64,000 nucleotides of DNA from an uncultured Porphyromonadaceae bacterium (GTDB taxonomy: Bacteria > Bacteroidota > Bacteroidia > Bacteroidales > Muribaculaceae): NCBI GenBank assembly GCA_900540205.1, contig UQER01000013.1, positions 1 to 64,000 of the forward strand, given 5' to 3'. Below the pieces are notes generated by a model. It was not told the origin of the DNA. It saw only the letters and a program-made list of their open reading frames with translations, and did no database searches. Numbering within the stretch: the first letter of the stretch is position 1; every line of letters begins with the position of its first letter. Made by a program: the position numbers and the translations under genes. This document shows, piece after piece, positions 18,133 through 28,300 of the stretch.

Positions 18133-18592
18133 CATCGGAATCAGAAAGCAGTCCGGGCAGAACAAGCCGGGGTTGCCCACCGGCAGACGATACGTTTTTT
18201 TATACGTGAACTCATGTCGGCTGTACGCCGGCCTCATAATCCGTCAATGCGAATCAATCGTTCTGTTCTCCGGCCTCTGCATTCCGCATTATTGTTGAAC
18301 TATCCCTTCCCCACTGCATCAGCATGCTTTGGGGTACTTGAACTATACTCTTGTTAAATAATCTCTATAACCTGACACACACGATTTGTTTTGATACATG
18401 GTGCATGAAGTAAAGTATCACAGCATTTTAATGCGGCTGCTAAGGTAGCGCATCCAAACGGACAACCCCGTGCGGCACAGATTCCGCACGGGGGCACCAT
18501 GTTATTCATCCCACCGGAGAGTGAGACGGCAAAAGCAAAAAGAAGTGTACGGTCTGAAAAACAGTCGTCGAAAAAATTATCACAACATACGC
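18133..18592 (+). other. Long leader of the pilus operon with a GC-rich hairpin
   Basis: About 460 bases separate the promoter from the DUF3575 start. A perfect 10-bp hairpin, CCCCGTGCGG/CCGCACGGGG, lies at 18466-18493. It is not followed by a U-tract, so it is not an obvious terminator. Two short open frames here (at 18103 and 18499) lack family resemblance. The leader could carry an RNA regulator or a small RNA; nothing more specific is seen. Confidence 0.45.
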
Positions 18593-19180
18593 ATGATGAA
18601 AAAGACATTAGTATTATTCATGGTGATGTTTGCGGCAATCTGCTCCACAATGCGCGGGCAGGATGTGGCACTGAAAACCAATCTGCTCTACGATGCCTTT
18701 CTCAACGCCAACATAGGCGGCGAGATACGCCTCGCACCGCGGTGGTCGGCCGAGCTTACCGGGCAGCTCAACGCCTGGAACCTCTCGCACGACCGCAAGT
18801 GGAAGCACTGGCTTGTGCAGCCCGAGGCGCGCTACTGGTTCTGCGAGGCACTGGGCGGCCATTTTGTGGGCGCACATCTGCTTGGCGGCGAGTACAACGT
18901 TGGCAACATCGATGTGCCGGTCGACTTCCTCGGCACCAACTTCAAGAACCTCAAGGACCACCGCTACCAGGGATGGTTTGCCGGCGTGGGCGTGGCCTAC
19001 GGCTACTCCTGGCTGCTTGGCAAGCACTGGAATCTGGAGGCCGAGATCGGCATAGGCTACGTGTACACCCGGTTCGACGTCTACGAATGCGCCGGTTGCG
19101 GCCGCAAGACCGAGACGAAGCGCCATCACAACTATTTCGGCCCCACCAAGGCCGCAGTCAACTTAGTTTATGTTTTCTAA
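18593..19180 (+). CDS. DUF3575 outer-membrane-type protein of the pilus operon
   Basis: This 195-residue protein begins MMKKTLVLFMVMFAAICS, a clean signal peptide; in-frame starts further upstream would remove it. The body is DUF3575-like: DVALKTNLLYDAFLNANIGGEIRL near the N-terminus, WSAELTGQLNAWNL and GIGYVYTRFDVYECAGCG, ending in an aromatic NLVYVF typical of an outer-membrane beta-barrel. DUF3575 genes precede DUF3868 and Mfa/FimA genes in Bacteroidales pilus operons; the exact role (outer-membrane assembly or anchoring) is inference. It is the first gene after the promoter at 18102 and ends 13 bp before the next start. Confidence 0.85.
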   Translation: MMKKTLVLFMVMFAAICSTMRGQDVALKTNLLYDAFLNANIGGEIRLAPRWSAELTGQLNAWNLSHDRKWKHWLVQPEARYWFCEALGGHFVGAHLLGGEYNVGNIDVPVDFLGTNFKNLKDHRYQGWFAGVGVAYGYSWLLGKHWNLEAEIGIGYVYTRFDVYECAGCGRKTETKRHHNYFGPTKAAVNLVYVF

Positions 19181-19193
19181 CCGGACTCCGCAC

Positions 19194-20630
19194 ATGAAAC
19201 GACATATCCTGCTCCCGTCGCTGCTCATCGCCGCAGCGGCATTCACAGCCAAGGCCGACACTGCGGCCACCAGTTCCGCCATCTCGATGGTGGAGGGGCT
19301 GATCAATGTTGACATGAACCTCGACCTCAAGGCCATCCCCGTGAAATCCAACCAGGTGGTGGTGCTCACCCCCTATCTGGTCAATCAGGCCGACACACTT
19401 TATCTCCCCGGCGTGGGCGTCTACGGCCGCAACCGCTACATACAGCATCTGCGCGGCAACGACAACGGCATGGCCGTCCCCGAGGTGACTTTCAAGGCAT
19501 CGAAGGCTCCCGCCGACTACCGCTACCACACCATGGTGCCCTATGCCGACTGGATCGACGGCGCCACACTCTCCATCCGCACCCGCACCTACGGCTGCGC
19601 CTCATGTCCCGAAGGGGAGGTGACCGAGACCACCGACCTCTCGCTCTGGCGTGCGCCGCGCCTCGACACCTCCGACTGTTTCGCCTACACCGCTCCGGTG
19701 GTGGAGGGGGTGAAGGAGCGCGCCATCTCCGGCCGTGCCAACGTGGAGTTCCCCGTCAACCAGACCGTGCTGCTCCCCGACTTCCGCGGCAACTACGCCG
19801 AGCTGGCCGTGGTGCGCGCCAGTGTGGATTCCGTGCGCAACGATGCCGACGTCACCATCAAATCAATGAGCATCAAGGGCTTTGCATCGCCCGAAGGCCC
19901 CTACAAGAACAACGTGCGCCTGGCACAGGGCCGTACCGACGCCCTCAAGGCATATGTGGAGAACCTCTATGCATTCCCCAAGGGGCTGATCGAGACCTCC
20001 TCGGAGCCTGAGGACTGGGCCGGTCTGCGCGAGTGGGTGGCAGCATCCAACCTGGAGAACCGCGACGGCATCCTCGCCATCATCGACGACACCTCGCTCG
20101 CGCCCGACCCGCGCGACCAGGAGATACGCCGCCGCTATCCCGCCGACTATGCCTTCCTGCTGGCCAACGTGTACCCCTCGCTGCGTCACACCGACTACCG
20201 CATAAGCTACGTGGTGCGCTCCTACAGCGACCCCGCCGAGATTCTGGCCATCATGAAGAAGCGCCCGGGCAACCTCTCGCTCGATGAATTCTTTGTGGCC
20301 GCCCAGAGCCTCGAGCCCGGCTCGCCCGAGTTCAACGAGGTGTTCGACATTGCCGTGCGCATGTACCCCGACAACCCCGTGGCCAACCTCAACGCCGCCA
20401 ACACTGCCATGAGCCGTGGCGACTATGCCGCCGCCGAGGGCTATCTGGCCAAGGCCGGCGATTCGCCCGAGGCCACACATGCCCGCGGAGCACTCGCACT
20501 GATGCAGGGCGACTACGACCGCGCCCAACAGCTGCTTGAAAGCTCGCTTGCCGCAGGCATCGCCCGTTCGCGCGGCCTGCTCGACCAGATCGGCGCCCTG
20601 CGCGAATACCAGTCGCTCCGCAACCGCTGA
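19194..20630 (+). CDS. DUF3868 protein with OmpA-like and TPR-like C-terminal part
   Basis: The start at 19194 (MKRHILLPSLLIAAAAFTAKA) gives a signal peptide; an in-frame ATG at 19170 overlaps the previous gene. The 478-residue protein has a DUF3868-like N-terminal half (residues 25-190, VKSNQVVVLTPYLVNQADTLYLPG), then an OmpA-like segment (IKSMSIKGFASPEGPYKNNVRLAQGR), where NxxLAxxRA-type patterns suggest peptidoglycan contact. Alanine-rich helical repeats at the C-terminus resemble TPRs (NLNAANTAMSRGDYAAAEGYL). Such proteins sit between DUF3575 and the major fimbrillin in type V pilus operons and are thought to help anchor or assemble the pilus. A roughly 110-bp AT-rich gap follows before the major subunit. 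Confidence 0.85.
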   Translation: MKRHILLPSLLIAAAAFTAKADTAATSSAISMVEGLINVDMNLDLKAIPVKSNQVVVLTPYLVNQADTLYLPGVGVYGRNRYIQHLRGNDNGMAVPEVTFKASKAPADYRYHTMVPYADWIDGATLSIRTRTYGCASCPEGEVTETTDLSLWRAPRLDTSDCFAYTAPVVEGVKERAISGRANVEFPVNQTVLLPDFRGNYAELAVVRASVDSVRNDADVTIKSMSIKGFASPEGPYKNNVRLAQGRTDALKAYVENLYAFPKGLIETSSEPEDWAGLREWVAASNLENRDGILAIIDDTSLAPDPRDQEIRRRYPADYAFLLANVYPSLRHTDYRISYVVRSYSDPAEILAIMKKRPGNLSLDEFFVAAQSLEPGSPEFNEVFDIAVRMYPDNPVANLNAANTAMSRGDYAAAEGYLAKAGDSPEATHARGALALMQGDYDRAQQLLESSLAAGIARSRGLLDQIGALREYQSLRNR

Positions 20631-20740
20631 CCCCTTGTTTGCAGCCGCGACAAGCCGCGGATACCTGAACAAAACACTTTGAGATTTACAACACCATAAC
20701 CAATCATAAATAAACAATATTAACCAATTATAATTTTCCT

Positions 20741-22336
20741 ATGAAAACAAAATTCTATTTCGGCGCGTTCGCTGCCCTCGCATTAGGCTTCGCCTCCTGC
20801 TCCAGCGACGAACCGATCAACGGTCCCGTTGATCCCGATGGCCCCACCGTAGGTGAAAGCTACATGGCCGTCCGTATCACCAACATCGGTTCGAGTGGCC
20901 GAGCGCTTCCCATTGAGGATGATTTTGAAGGCCCGGCAGATGATAAGGAGAGCGCTTTCACTAAGGATGATGTGCGCTTCTATTTCTTCACTGCCGATGA
21001 CCGCCCGTTTATCATGGCGCAGCACGGTGTGAATGGAACTGTATCTAACACAAACATGGTAGCTCCGCACGTCCTCAAACCAAGCGATGATCCCAATACT
21101 TCAGGTAATCCTTCGGATATTGAGGGTGTGCTTGTTCTTGGTGAGCCTGATAAATATCTTGGCAACAAACCGGCAAAGGTGGTGTGCATAATCAATCCGC
21201 ATGAAGAAGTCCATCCGTTTGAATATTATGCTAATAAGACACTGGGTGCTCTGCGTCAAGAGGCTGCGAATGTCCCAAATGAATTTTCGAAGTTCACTAT
21301 GACCAGCTCCACTTATATGTCTAACGGCAAATCCGTGTGTTATACGGATGTGACCGAGCATATCGAGACTACTGCAGATGCTGCCAGAAATAACCCGGCT
21401 AAAATTTTCGTGGAGCGTCTTGCTGCAAAAGTACGTGTAAGCGGACTTAATACTTACTCAGTGAAAAAGAAAACAGACGATGGTAAGCCAAGTACGGATG
21501 CCGCAGAATTCACCATAAGGGGACTCTCTTCGCTTGACGGATATACCAGTGACAAGACCACCCTTGAGATGGAACTTGTAGGATGGAAGCTTATCAAGAA
21601 TGCTAATAAGACATATGCTATCAAAAATATCGACGATTGCATCAAGACCCCTCCGTTTACTGACTGGAACGATGAAACACGTCACCGCAGTTACTGGGCA
21701 TGGACAGCTTGTGCCGCAGCAGAGGATTTTTATGTCAAAACCTATGACATCTATAATGATGACTTCTCATTAGGAAATTACACTGCTGACGCCCCGGGAG
21801 TGTACTGCTACGGAAACACTCGTCATGAGCCTGCAAGTGCCACAGACCGCACTAAAAATGCCACTGCAATTCTGGTAAAGGGTGTAGTGAAGCTTCCCGG
21901 AAAAACCGACGGACTAAACCTTGCCAATTGGGCTGGTGACTATTACCTCACCTCCACCCTCAAGGAAGAAATTGTTGCGGCCTGGAACGGTAGTAATCCC
22001 ACCAAAACTGCCACGGTGAATGATGTGAGCTTTGTTAAAGGAACTAACCCCAACACCTGGAAAGCTCATGTCCTGACTGATGATTTCGACCGTTTCGACA
22101 ATATCTCACTGTGGAAGGATGGCGTGACATCGTATTACGTGAACATCAAGCATATGGGCGGTAAGTTCGGCGTTGTCCGCAATCATATATATGACTATGA
22201 ATTCACCAATGTAATTGGTCTCGGTGTTCCCGGCAATGAACAGGAGAATCCCAAAGATCCTGAGGCAAGCTACCTTGCAGCTGTTGTTTACTGTCTGAAG
22301 TGGAATGTAGTCAGCAACCAGACTGTTCTTGAATAA
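20741..22336 (+). CDS. Mfa1/FimA-family major fimbrillin
   Basis: This 531-residue lipoprotein precursor has lipobox FASC with Cys20. The N-terminal domain carries SSGRALP with Arg54, a plausible site for the arginine-specific cleavage that exposes the donor-strand groove in type V pilins. Middle and C-terminal regions (DDVRFYFFTADD, FVERLAAKVRV, RNHIYDYEFTNVIGLGVPG) match Mfa1-type subunits, and the NHxYxYxx stretch is typical of the family. From about 20880 the gene is visibly less GC-rich than its neighbours, which suggests diversifying selection or exchange of the surface-exposed part. A strong terminator follows immediately, so this subunit should be the most abundant product of the operon. 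Confidence 0.9.
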   Translation: MKTKFYFGAFAALALGFASCSSDEPINGPVDPDGPTVGESYMAVRITNIGSSGRALPIEDDFEGPADDKESAFTKDDVRFYFFTADDRPFIMAQHGVNGTVSNTNMVAPHVLKPSDDPNTSGNPSDIEGVLVLGEPDKYLGNKPAKVVCIINPHEEVHPFEYYANKTLGALRQEAANVPNEFSKFTMTSSTYMSNGKSVCYTDVTEHIETTADAARNNPAKIFVERLAAKVRVSGLNTYSVKKKTDDGKPSTDAAEFTIRGLSSLDGYTSDKTTLEMELVGWKLIKNANKTYAIKNIDDCIKTPPFTDWNDETRHRSYWAWTACAAAEDFYVKTYDIYNDDFSLGNYTADAPGVYCYGNTRHEPASATDRTKNATAILVKGVVKLPGKTDGLNLANWAGDYYLTSTLKEEIVAAWNGSNPTKTATVNDVSFVKGTNPNTWKAHVLTDDFDRFDNISLWKDGVTSYYVNIKHMGGKFGVVRNHIYDYEFTNVIGLGVPGNEQENPKDPEASYLAAVVYCLKWNVVSNQTVLE

Positions 22337-22358
22337 GAGTCCTTTGTAATCACATAAC

Positions 22359-22416
22359 ACTGCGGTGCGGAGTGAACGCACCAGGCGGAGATGTCCGCAC
22401 CGCAGTTCCTATTTTT
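22359..22416 (+). terminator. Intrinsic terminator after the major fimbrillin
   Basis: ACTGCGGTGCGGA (22359-22371) pairs perfectly with 22394-22406, and TCCTATTTTT follows. Partial read-through here would keep minor subunits and tip genes below the major pilin in expression. Confidence 0.85.
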
Positions 22417-22429
22417 AAGTAATGCCTGC

Positions 22430-22538
22430 TGTAGGGTCGCGACCTGTCGCGACTGCCAACAGGGTATTATCAGTGACAGATAGATGAATTGCCGGATTTG
22501 TTTCGCGGGTAGCAGTCGCGACAGGTCGCGACCCTACA
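22430..22538. repeat. REPIN-like inverted repeat, GTCGCGAC family, copy 1
   Basis: Perfect 27-base inverted arms (22430-22456 and 22512-22538) flank a 55-base spacer. Each arm begins TGTAGGGTCGCGACCTG and holds two GTCGCGAC palindromes. The same arms occur at 29611 with a different spacer. Confidence 0.85.
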
Positions 22539-22611
22539 ACATGATGCAATCCCGGTTTACTGAAGCTCCGGCTATCTCTTTGACACCGAGCCATCATCAC
22601 AATGTATGCGT

Positions 22612-22669
22612 TATCGCCGGAGGCGATATACCGTGGTTAACCCCATGAAAGCGCAGCGCATCATGGGGT
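22612..22669 (+). other. Two adjacent hairpins upstream of the minor fimbrial genes
   Basis: TATCGCC/GGCGATA (22612-22628, 3-base loop) is followed by ACCCCATGA/TCATGGGGT (22640-22648 with 22661-22669, loop GCGCAGCGC-like). They lie within the 593-bp gap 22337-22929, of which 22670-22929 shows no supported gene. They may be an RNA element or the remnant of a repeat; the function is unknown. Confidence 0.45.
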
Positions 22670-22929
22670 GGACGGTAGCAAGGGTGAAGCGCACCTCGGA
22701 GAGGTCGCGGCTGTGAGTGACAGTTTATTCTCTATTTACGATACGGAGGCGGCCGCTCCGGGATCGGAAACTCAAAAACGGCCGGAAAAGCCCCGATGCC
22801 ACCGAAACGGCATCAACTTTTTAATTCTGACTATAACAGCCGCTTGCGGCGTTAACATATCTTCCCCCGGTTCCGGGCACTCCGGAATCTTTAACCTCGA
22901 ATAAATAATCAAACAATATACAGGCAAAT

Positions 22930-23988
22930 ATGCTTAACGCTATCAAACATCGCATAACACCGTATGTGCTTGCCATTGTGGCGGCATGCTGCGCGCTTTC
23001 AAGCTGCGACATGATAAAGGATGAGAGCGACTGCGTGGCGAGCTACAACCTCGTGCGTTTCACATACGACTACAACATGAAGTTTGCGGATGCATTCACC
23101 CCTGAAGTGAAGCAGGTGACGCTGCTGGCATTCAACAGCAAGACCGGACGGCTCGTGAAGCGCATCGACGTCACGCAGTCGGAGCTTACGCCCAACAACG
23201 AGATGGTGCTCGATGTGGAGCCGGGCAGCTACGACCTGCTTGTGTGGGGCGGTGAGCATTCAAAATCGTTCGACATTGCTGCCGGAAAGATCGGCGAGTC
23301 GACTCTCGAGGAGTTTCATGCCTATCTGCACCGCACCATTGAGGGTGGGACGGGACACAGCCGCGACGACCTGGCGCCGCTGTTCCACGGCATGATTCAT
23401 GCCGAGCTTCCCTATGCCTCGCCTTCGGTGCCGAACTACATCACGGTGCCGCTGAAAAAGGACACTAATGTGGTGCGCGTGGTGCTTCAGCAGATGTCGG
23501 GCAATCCGGTGGACATAGCCAACTTCAACATGACCATCACCGACGGCAACGGCTGGCTCAACCACGACAACACGCTGCGTTCGCACGAGGAGGTTGTCTA
23601 CCATCCCTGGCATCAGTTCTCGGGCGTTGTCGATGTCAATTCAAACCCCACCGACATGCCGGGAAACATGGTTCCCGCCGAAATGCCCTCCGACAATGTG
23701 CTTGGCGCCGCGCTGGCTGAATTCACCGTGTCGCGCCTCACCACCGAGACCGACCCCATCCTGCACATCACCCGTCAGGACGGCAGCACGGTGCTCAAAG
23801 TGAACGTGCGCGATTACGCGCTGCTCGTGATGGGGATGCACAACAAGGCGATGGGTCCTCAGGAATATCTCGACCGTCAGGACGAGTATAACATGACGTT
23901 CTTCCTCGACAAGGATAACGAATGGGTAAGCACCGTGATTGTGATCAACGACTGGCGCATAGTGCGGGTGGTCACCCCTGTGGAGTAG
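22930..23988 (+). CDS. FimB/Mfa2-family fimbrial anchor or minor subunit
   Basis: This 352-residue protein has lipobox LSSC with the Cys near residue 29, followed by DMIKDESDCVASYNLVRFTYDYNMKFADAFTPEVKQVTLLAFN, the pattern of FimB/Mfa2 anchors (partial string only). A YDLLVWGG motif and RVVLQQMSG follow. Family members lack the long N-terminal strand-exchange cleavage and stay at the pilus base, fixing it to the outer membrane and limiting its length. It is the first gene after the terminator and repeat gap, and ends 24 bp before the next gene. No separate promoter was found, so expression by read-through is likely. Confidence 0.85.
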   Translation: MLNAIKHRITPYVLAIVAACCALSSCDMIKDESDCVASYNLVRFTYDYNMKFADAFTPEVKQVTLLAFNSKTGRLVKRIDVTQSELTPNNEMVLDVEPGSYDLLVWGGEHSKSFDIAAGKIGESTLEEFHAYLHRTIEGGTGHSRDDLAPLFHGMIHAELPYASPSVPNYITVPLKKDTNVVRVVLQQMSGNPVDIANFNMTITDGNGWLNHDNTLRSHEEVVYHPWHQFSGVVDVNSNPTDMPGNMVPAEMPSDNVLGAALAEFTVSRLTTETDPILHITRQDGSTVLKVNVRDYALLVMGMHNKAMGPQEYLDRQDEYNMTFFLDKDNEWVSTVIVINDWRIVRVVTPVE

Positions 23989-24012
23989 TGGCAACATCAC
24001 TGGATATTGGAA

Positions 24013-25335
24013 ATGAAACAAATGGATTTTAACCGGATTTGTCGCAGGATGGTTGTTGCGGTCGTGGTGGCCGCGGCAGGCATGGTTGCAGTGTCGTGCA
24101 TCAACGATGCCGACCCGTGCGCCGATGAGCCACAGCCTGTAGCGCCTGTTGTGCCTGCGCGCAGCGGTGACATGTGGCTGTCGGTCGATCTCCGTAACAT
24201 GGAGGTGTCGGGGCGCAATGTGTCCTCGCGTGCCTCTGAGCCGGACGACGGCGACAAGCATCCCGAAGAGGATGCAACTCAGGCAGAAAATTATGTGGAC
24301 ACTTCCGACCTCAACATAATGCTGCTTGACCACAACCGGCGGGTGATCCGCACATTCGGCAGCGAGGATTATGAAGTGACGGGAGCGGACGGCAAGTACA
24401 GTCTCACCCTGAAAATACATACAGATTATTTCGCTTACGCAGGTAAGGAGCCGACCGACATGGTGGATTTCTCGCTGCTTTTTATCGCGAATCTCAACGG
24501 CATATCCGGAGCCGACGGGGCTTTCGGCGAGAATTATCTCTTCAATACCATTCAGGAGCTTTCGAAGAGCTACCGTGGATTCCCATACACGGGGCTTATG
24601 GGCAATAATTCGCCGTGGCAACCTTCGCTCGGCACAAATAATCGCCTGATACCTATGGCCGGGGTGGCGGCAATGAGTGTGAAACGCTCGGAGCTGAATG
24701 ACGCTTCGACCAAGGATAAAGCCCTTAATCTTCCAGACATTTACATTCAGCGCTCCATGGCGAAGGTGCGGCTTGTCGACGCTCTTGCGAAAAATGGAGA
24801 CAACAAGCATAAAATAGAGAAAGTAACTCTGACCGGATTCAACAGCAGTGGTGCCTATCTGCCTCTGCTTACTGATGTTTCGCCGTGGGCAAAAGAAACA
24901 TCCGTGGTGGAATACGGCACGGCATTGAAGGAATGGTGGAATGCAACGATTGAACTTCCGTCGGCTGCAGTACCATATACAGACAAGCAGGACTACGTGG
25001 GTTTTGGCGCTGACATGGAGTATGAAGCGTACAATGTTTATGTGCCTGAATTCGATTGGGCAGTGCTCGACGCAGGTGTGCAGGGACCGACCCTTCATAT
25101 TGAAGTGTTTGACAAATACAAACACACAACGCGGACTTACGATTACAAATTTCCTGCGGAACGGCAGGATGCCGACGGCAAGACGGTGGATGCGGATTTT
25201 GCCCGCAATCACATCTATCAGGTGGTGGTTACGGGTGTAAAAGAGGAAGATCCCACACAGCCTGCCGAGATTCAGGTGAAGTATGCCGTGTGTCCGTGGT
25301 CCATACATACCACTGTTATCCCTCCGTTCAATTGA
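24013..25335 (+). CDS. Minor fimbrial subunit (Mfa-like lipoprotein)
   Basis: ATG 24013 is chosen; a TTG at 24007 and an ATG at 24022 are also in frame. The 440-residue product has a lipobox (AVSC, near residue 32 from 24013), then PARSGDMWLSVDLRNMEV and a conserved SDLNIMLLDHNRRVIRTF stretch typical of Mfa/Fim accessory subunits. IQRSMAKVRLVD and ARNHIYQVVVTGV match the strand patterns of type V pilin C-terminal domains. It is probably incorporated near the pilus tip (FimC/Mfa3-like position), by analogy with operon order in Porphyromonas. It stops 64 bp before the large tip gene. Confidence 0.75.
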   Translation: MKQMDFNRICRRMVVAVVVAAAGMVAVSCINDADPCADEPQPVAPVVPARSGDMWLSVDLRNMEVSGRNVSSRASEPDDGDKHPEEDATQAENYVDTSDLNIMLLDHNRRVIRTFGSEDYEVTGADGKYSLTLKIHTDYFAYAGKEPTDMVDFSLLFIANLNGISGADGAFGENYLFNTIQELSKSYRGFPYTGLMGNNSPWQPSLGTNNRLIPMAGVAAMSVKRSELNDASTKDKALNLPDIYIQRSMAKVRLVDALAKNGDNKHKIEKVTLTGFNSSGAYLPLLTDVSPWAKETSVVEYGTALKEWWNATIELPSAAVPYTDKQDYVGFGADMEYEAYNVYVPEFDWAVLDAGVQGPTLHIEVFDKYKHTTRTYDYKFPAERQDADGKTVDADFARNHIYQVVVTGVKEEDPTQPAEIQVKYAVCPWSIHTTVIPPFN

Positions 25336-25399
25336 TTTGAGGTTTGAAAATGTCGGTGTAATGCCGTAGAAAAAGTGCCAGATTTCAGGAACAAAAATA

Positions 25400-28300
25400 A
25401 TGAAGAGTTTCAGAAACATATATAAATCAGCCCTGTGGATAGCCGCCCTGTTGGTTGTGGCGTTGGCGGGGTGTACCGATGAGATAGAGTATCCGGATGA
25501 TGAGGGCGCAGGCCGCCCCGTCACATTGAGTGTGAACGTAAGACTGCCGGAAATGACTCCAATCTCGCGCTCTGACATGGCTGCCGGACTTGACGGCCGA
25601 GTGGAATCGCTGTGGATCGGTGTATACAGTGCCTCCTCACAACAAAGAACCGGCGTGTACAGCGAGACGAGGCTTAATGCATCGCCGACGCATGATTATC
25701 CGGAGTCAGTAAAGATCAATGCCGAGACCGGCCGCAGCTACATCGTGGCGGTGGCCAACTTCGAGGGGAGAAGCGCCCACAATGGAACAGAAGTGGTGAG
25801 TCTGGAGCAGGCACTTTCCGACGCCGACACCTGGGAAAAGTTCAACAACCTTTCAACAATGTTCGACACCGATGGTGACATCAATGCCGATGTTCCCCTG
25901 AACGTGCTGCTCATGAGCGGCCATTATATTGACGGTACACATGCCAACGGCGACCATACGCAGATAGAGGCCGTAACGATTCCCGCCACAGGTGCGCTGC
26001 TCGGGGCAATACATCTGCGCAGAACCATCTCGCAGGTGCGCTTCAACGTCACCTATAACGCCGACAACATCGAGGATTTCGAGGTTGTGGGATGGACGGT
26101 GCATAATGTGCCTAATCAGAGCTGGTTGTATGAACATACAGCGGGAACCCTGAATGCCGGCGACCTCCGCACGGTAGGTACGAAAGGCTCATATCAGCAT
26201 ACCCCGACCACCAACGTGGTGACGCACAACGGCAATACATACAGTTTTGACTGGTGGCAGGTTGAGAACAAACGCACCGGCCTTGAGCCGCCTGAATCGC
26301 ACAACAAGAATGGCGACTATTACAGCTACCGCGAGGAGGAGTTCAAGACGGATGCCGGCCTAAACACCGGTAAATACAAATCGCTGGTCGGCTCGGCGGA
26401 TGCTGCCGATGCCAACAACAACGCCACTTTTGTGGAGCTGAGGGTGCGCATGACCCTGAAGGTGGACGAGAAAGGAGATAAGATAAACGGCGCACGTGTG
26501 GTCGATGGTGTCTACACCGTGCATTTAGGTTATTGTGAAGGCTCCGGAAAATCGAAAGCACAGGATTTCAACTGCCGCCGCAACAGCAAATACACCTACG
26601 ACGTTACCATCAACAACGTTAACGACATCCTTGTGGAAGCGCGCAAGGAGGGCGAGCCTACGCCCGGCGGCGAGGGTATGGTGTCAGACGTGACCGAGAA
26701 ATATGTGGAACTTGACGCACATTACGGCGTCTATAACATCTATCTTTCCGATGAAGATTTGTATCCCACGATAGCTAACCGATCGTTCGACTATATGATA
26801 CGTTGTTACGACGAGAATAACCAACCGGTGGATATTGACAGCCGCGAGCCGGGGACTGTGCCGTCTGAGAATTCGGAAAGGCGTAAATATCTCGATTGGG
26901 TGGAGATACGCCGCGCCGACAATGCCACAAAATTGGCGGAGTATAAGCCGCGTACGGGGCCGCATGCAGATTCCGCTAATCCCACAATGACCATCCATGA
27001 ATTCTGGGAGAAGGTCAGCGCTGGAAATGAAAACAAAGATGCAAGAACCATCAAAGCCGGTTACTATACGGTGTTTTTCAACGAGTATGTCTACGAGACA
27101 GCAACTGACGGCGATGAAGAGGGCAGCACTGCCTGGCACGATTATGTGAACAAACATAACCGCACGGTGTGGATCCGCGTGCTTGTCGACCAGTCGACCG
27201 ACGGCGAAAGCTGCTATTATAATTCCAAATATGCTTTCTCGCAGCGATCAATCCAGACATATTACAATACAAACGCTGAAACCGAGAACGCACTTGGTGT
27301 TGAGCATGTGAACGAAAGCTATGGCCTGAATCTCCGAAGCAATTTTCGGCAGGGTGACAATGATAACAACGGACGGTACAATACAGCTATGTATGTCGCC
27401 GGTGGAAGTAGTGGTTGGAATCCTAAGAACTGGACTAACGGGACGTATCTCTGGAGTTCGTTCGTAAATGTCGAAGAACCTCAGTATGTAAATGCAATCA
27501 ATACACAGGATGTAGTTCAGCCGGCTTTTGATAAGAATAATCCGCACGCTTTGCCTGCGTTGATTCAGCTTAAGTCGGAACATACCAAATATGACCCTGA
27601 TTTGACGGACAATGCAAGAGTTATAGAGGCGATAAATGCATGTATGAACAGAAACCGGGATTTAAATGGAGACGGTTATATAGATGCAGGAGAGTTGCGG
27701 TGGTATGTACCGACCGCAAATCAATATGCCCGTATAATTTTAGGCCGCAGATCCCTTTCGACTCCTATAATGGATTATTCGAGGTTGACACGCATACCGT
27801 ATTTTGAGGGTGATAAAGTTGTATTGGGGAATAACAATGTGGCTGAAAATAATGGTCTTGTGACATCGTTACTGATTTATGGTTCTAACAATAAGAACAA
27901 TATCGTCTGGGCGATGGAGGGTTTGTCAACGTCCACTAACCGCACATATGTGATGGATCCATGGAATGTGCGTTGCGTGAGAAATCTGGGAGTGGACATG
28001 TCTGGAGTGACTTCGAATGAGACTGTTAAACCTGCGTATGTGGAACGTTCTAAAAATATCATAGAACTCAAATATTACGATCAACAATCCATTCGTCAGG
28101 AAAAGATTACACATATGTATCCTCATCATATAGCGAATCAGGATTATAATCGTTGTTACAAGGCATTTGAATATAGTGATTTGTTGACGGTAGACTTGTT
28201 GAATGGCTATAAAATTTATGGTATTGGCGATTGGAGTTACTGGTTAACGGCAATGAATCCATGTCAAGTTACCGATGATAACTCTGATAGTTTGGGTAAA

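Noticed and set aside
18103..18357. 84-codon frame in the pilus leader
   Set aside because: It begins within the promoter elements, so it would not be on the transcript, and has no family resemblance.
20638..20681. Promoter directly before the major fimbrillin (TTTG and ACACTTTG)
   Set aside because: The spacing is 32 bases rather than 19-21 and the -7 box lacks the initial TA.
22668..22904. 78-codon frame in the pilus-operon gap
   Set aside because: It starts inside a hairpin arm and has no signal peptide, motif or coding look.
23641..25578. 645-codon minus-strand frame across three pilus genes
   Set aside because: It spans parts of three well-supported genes and resembles no family.
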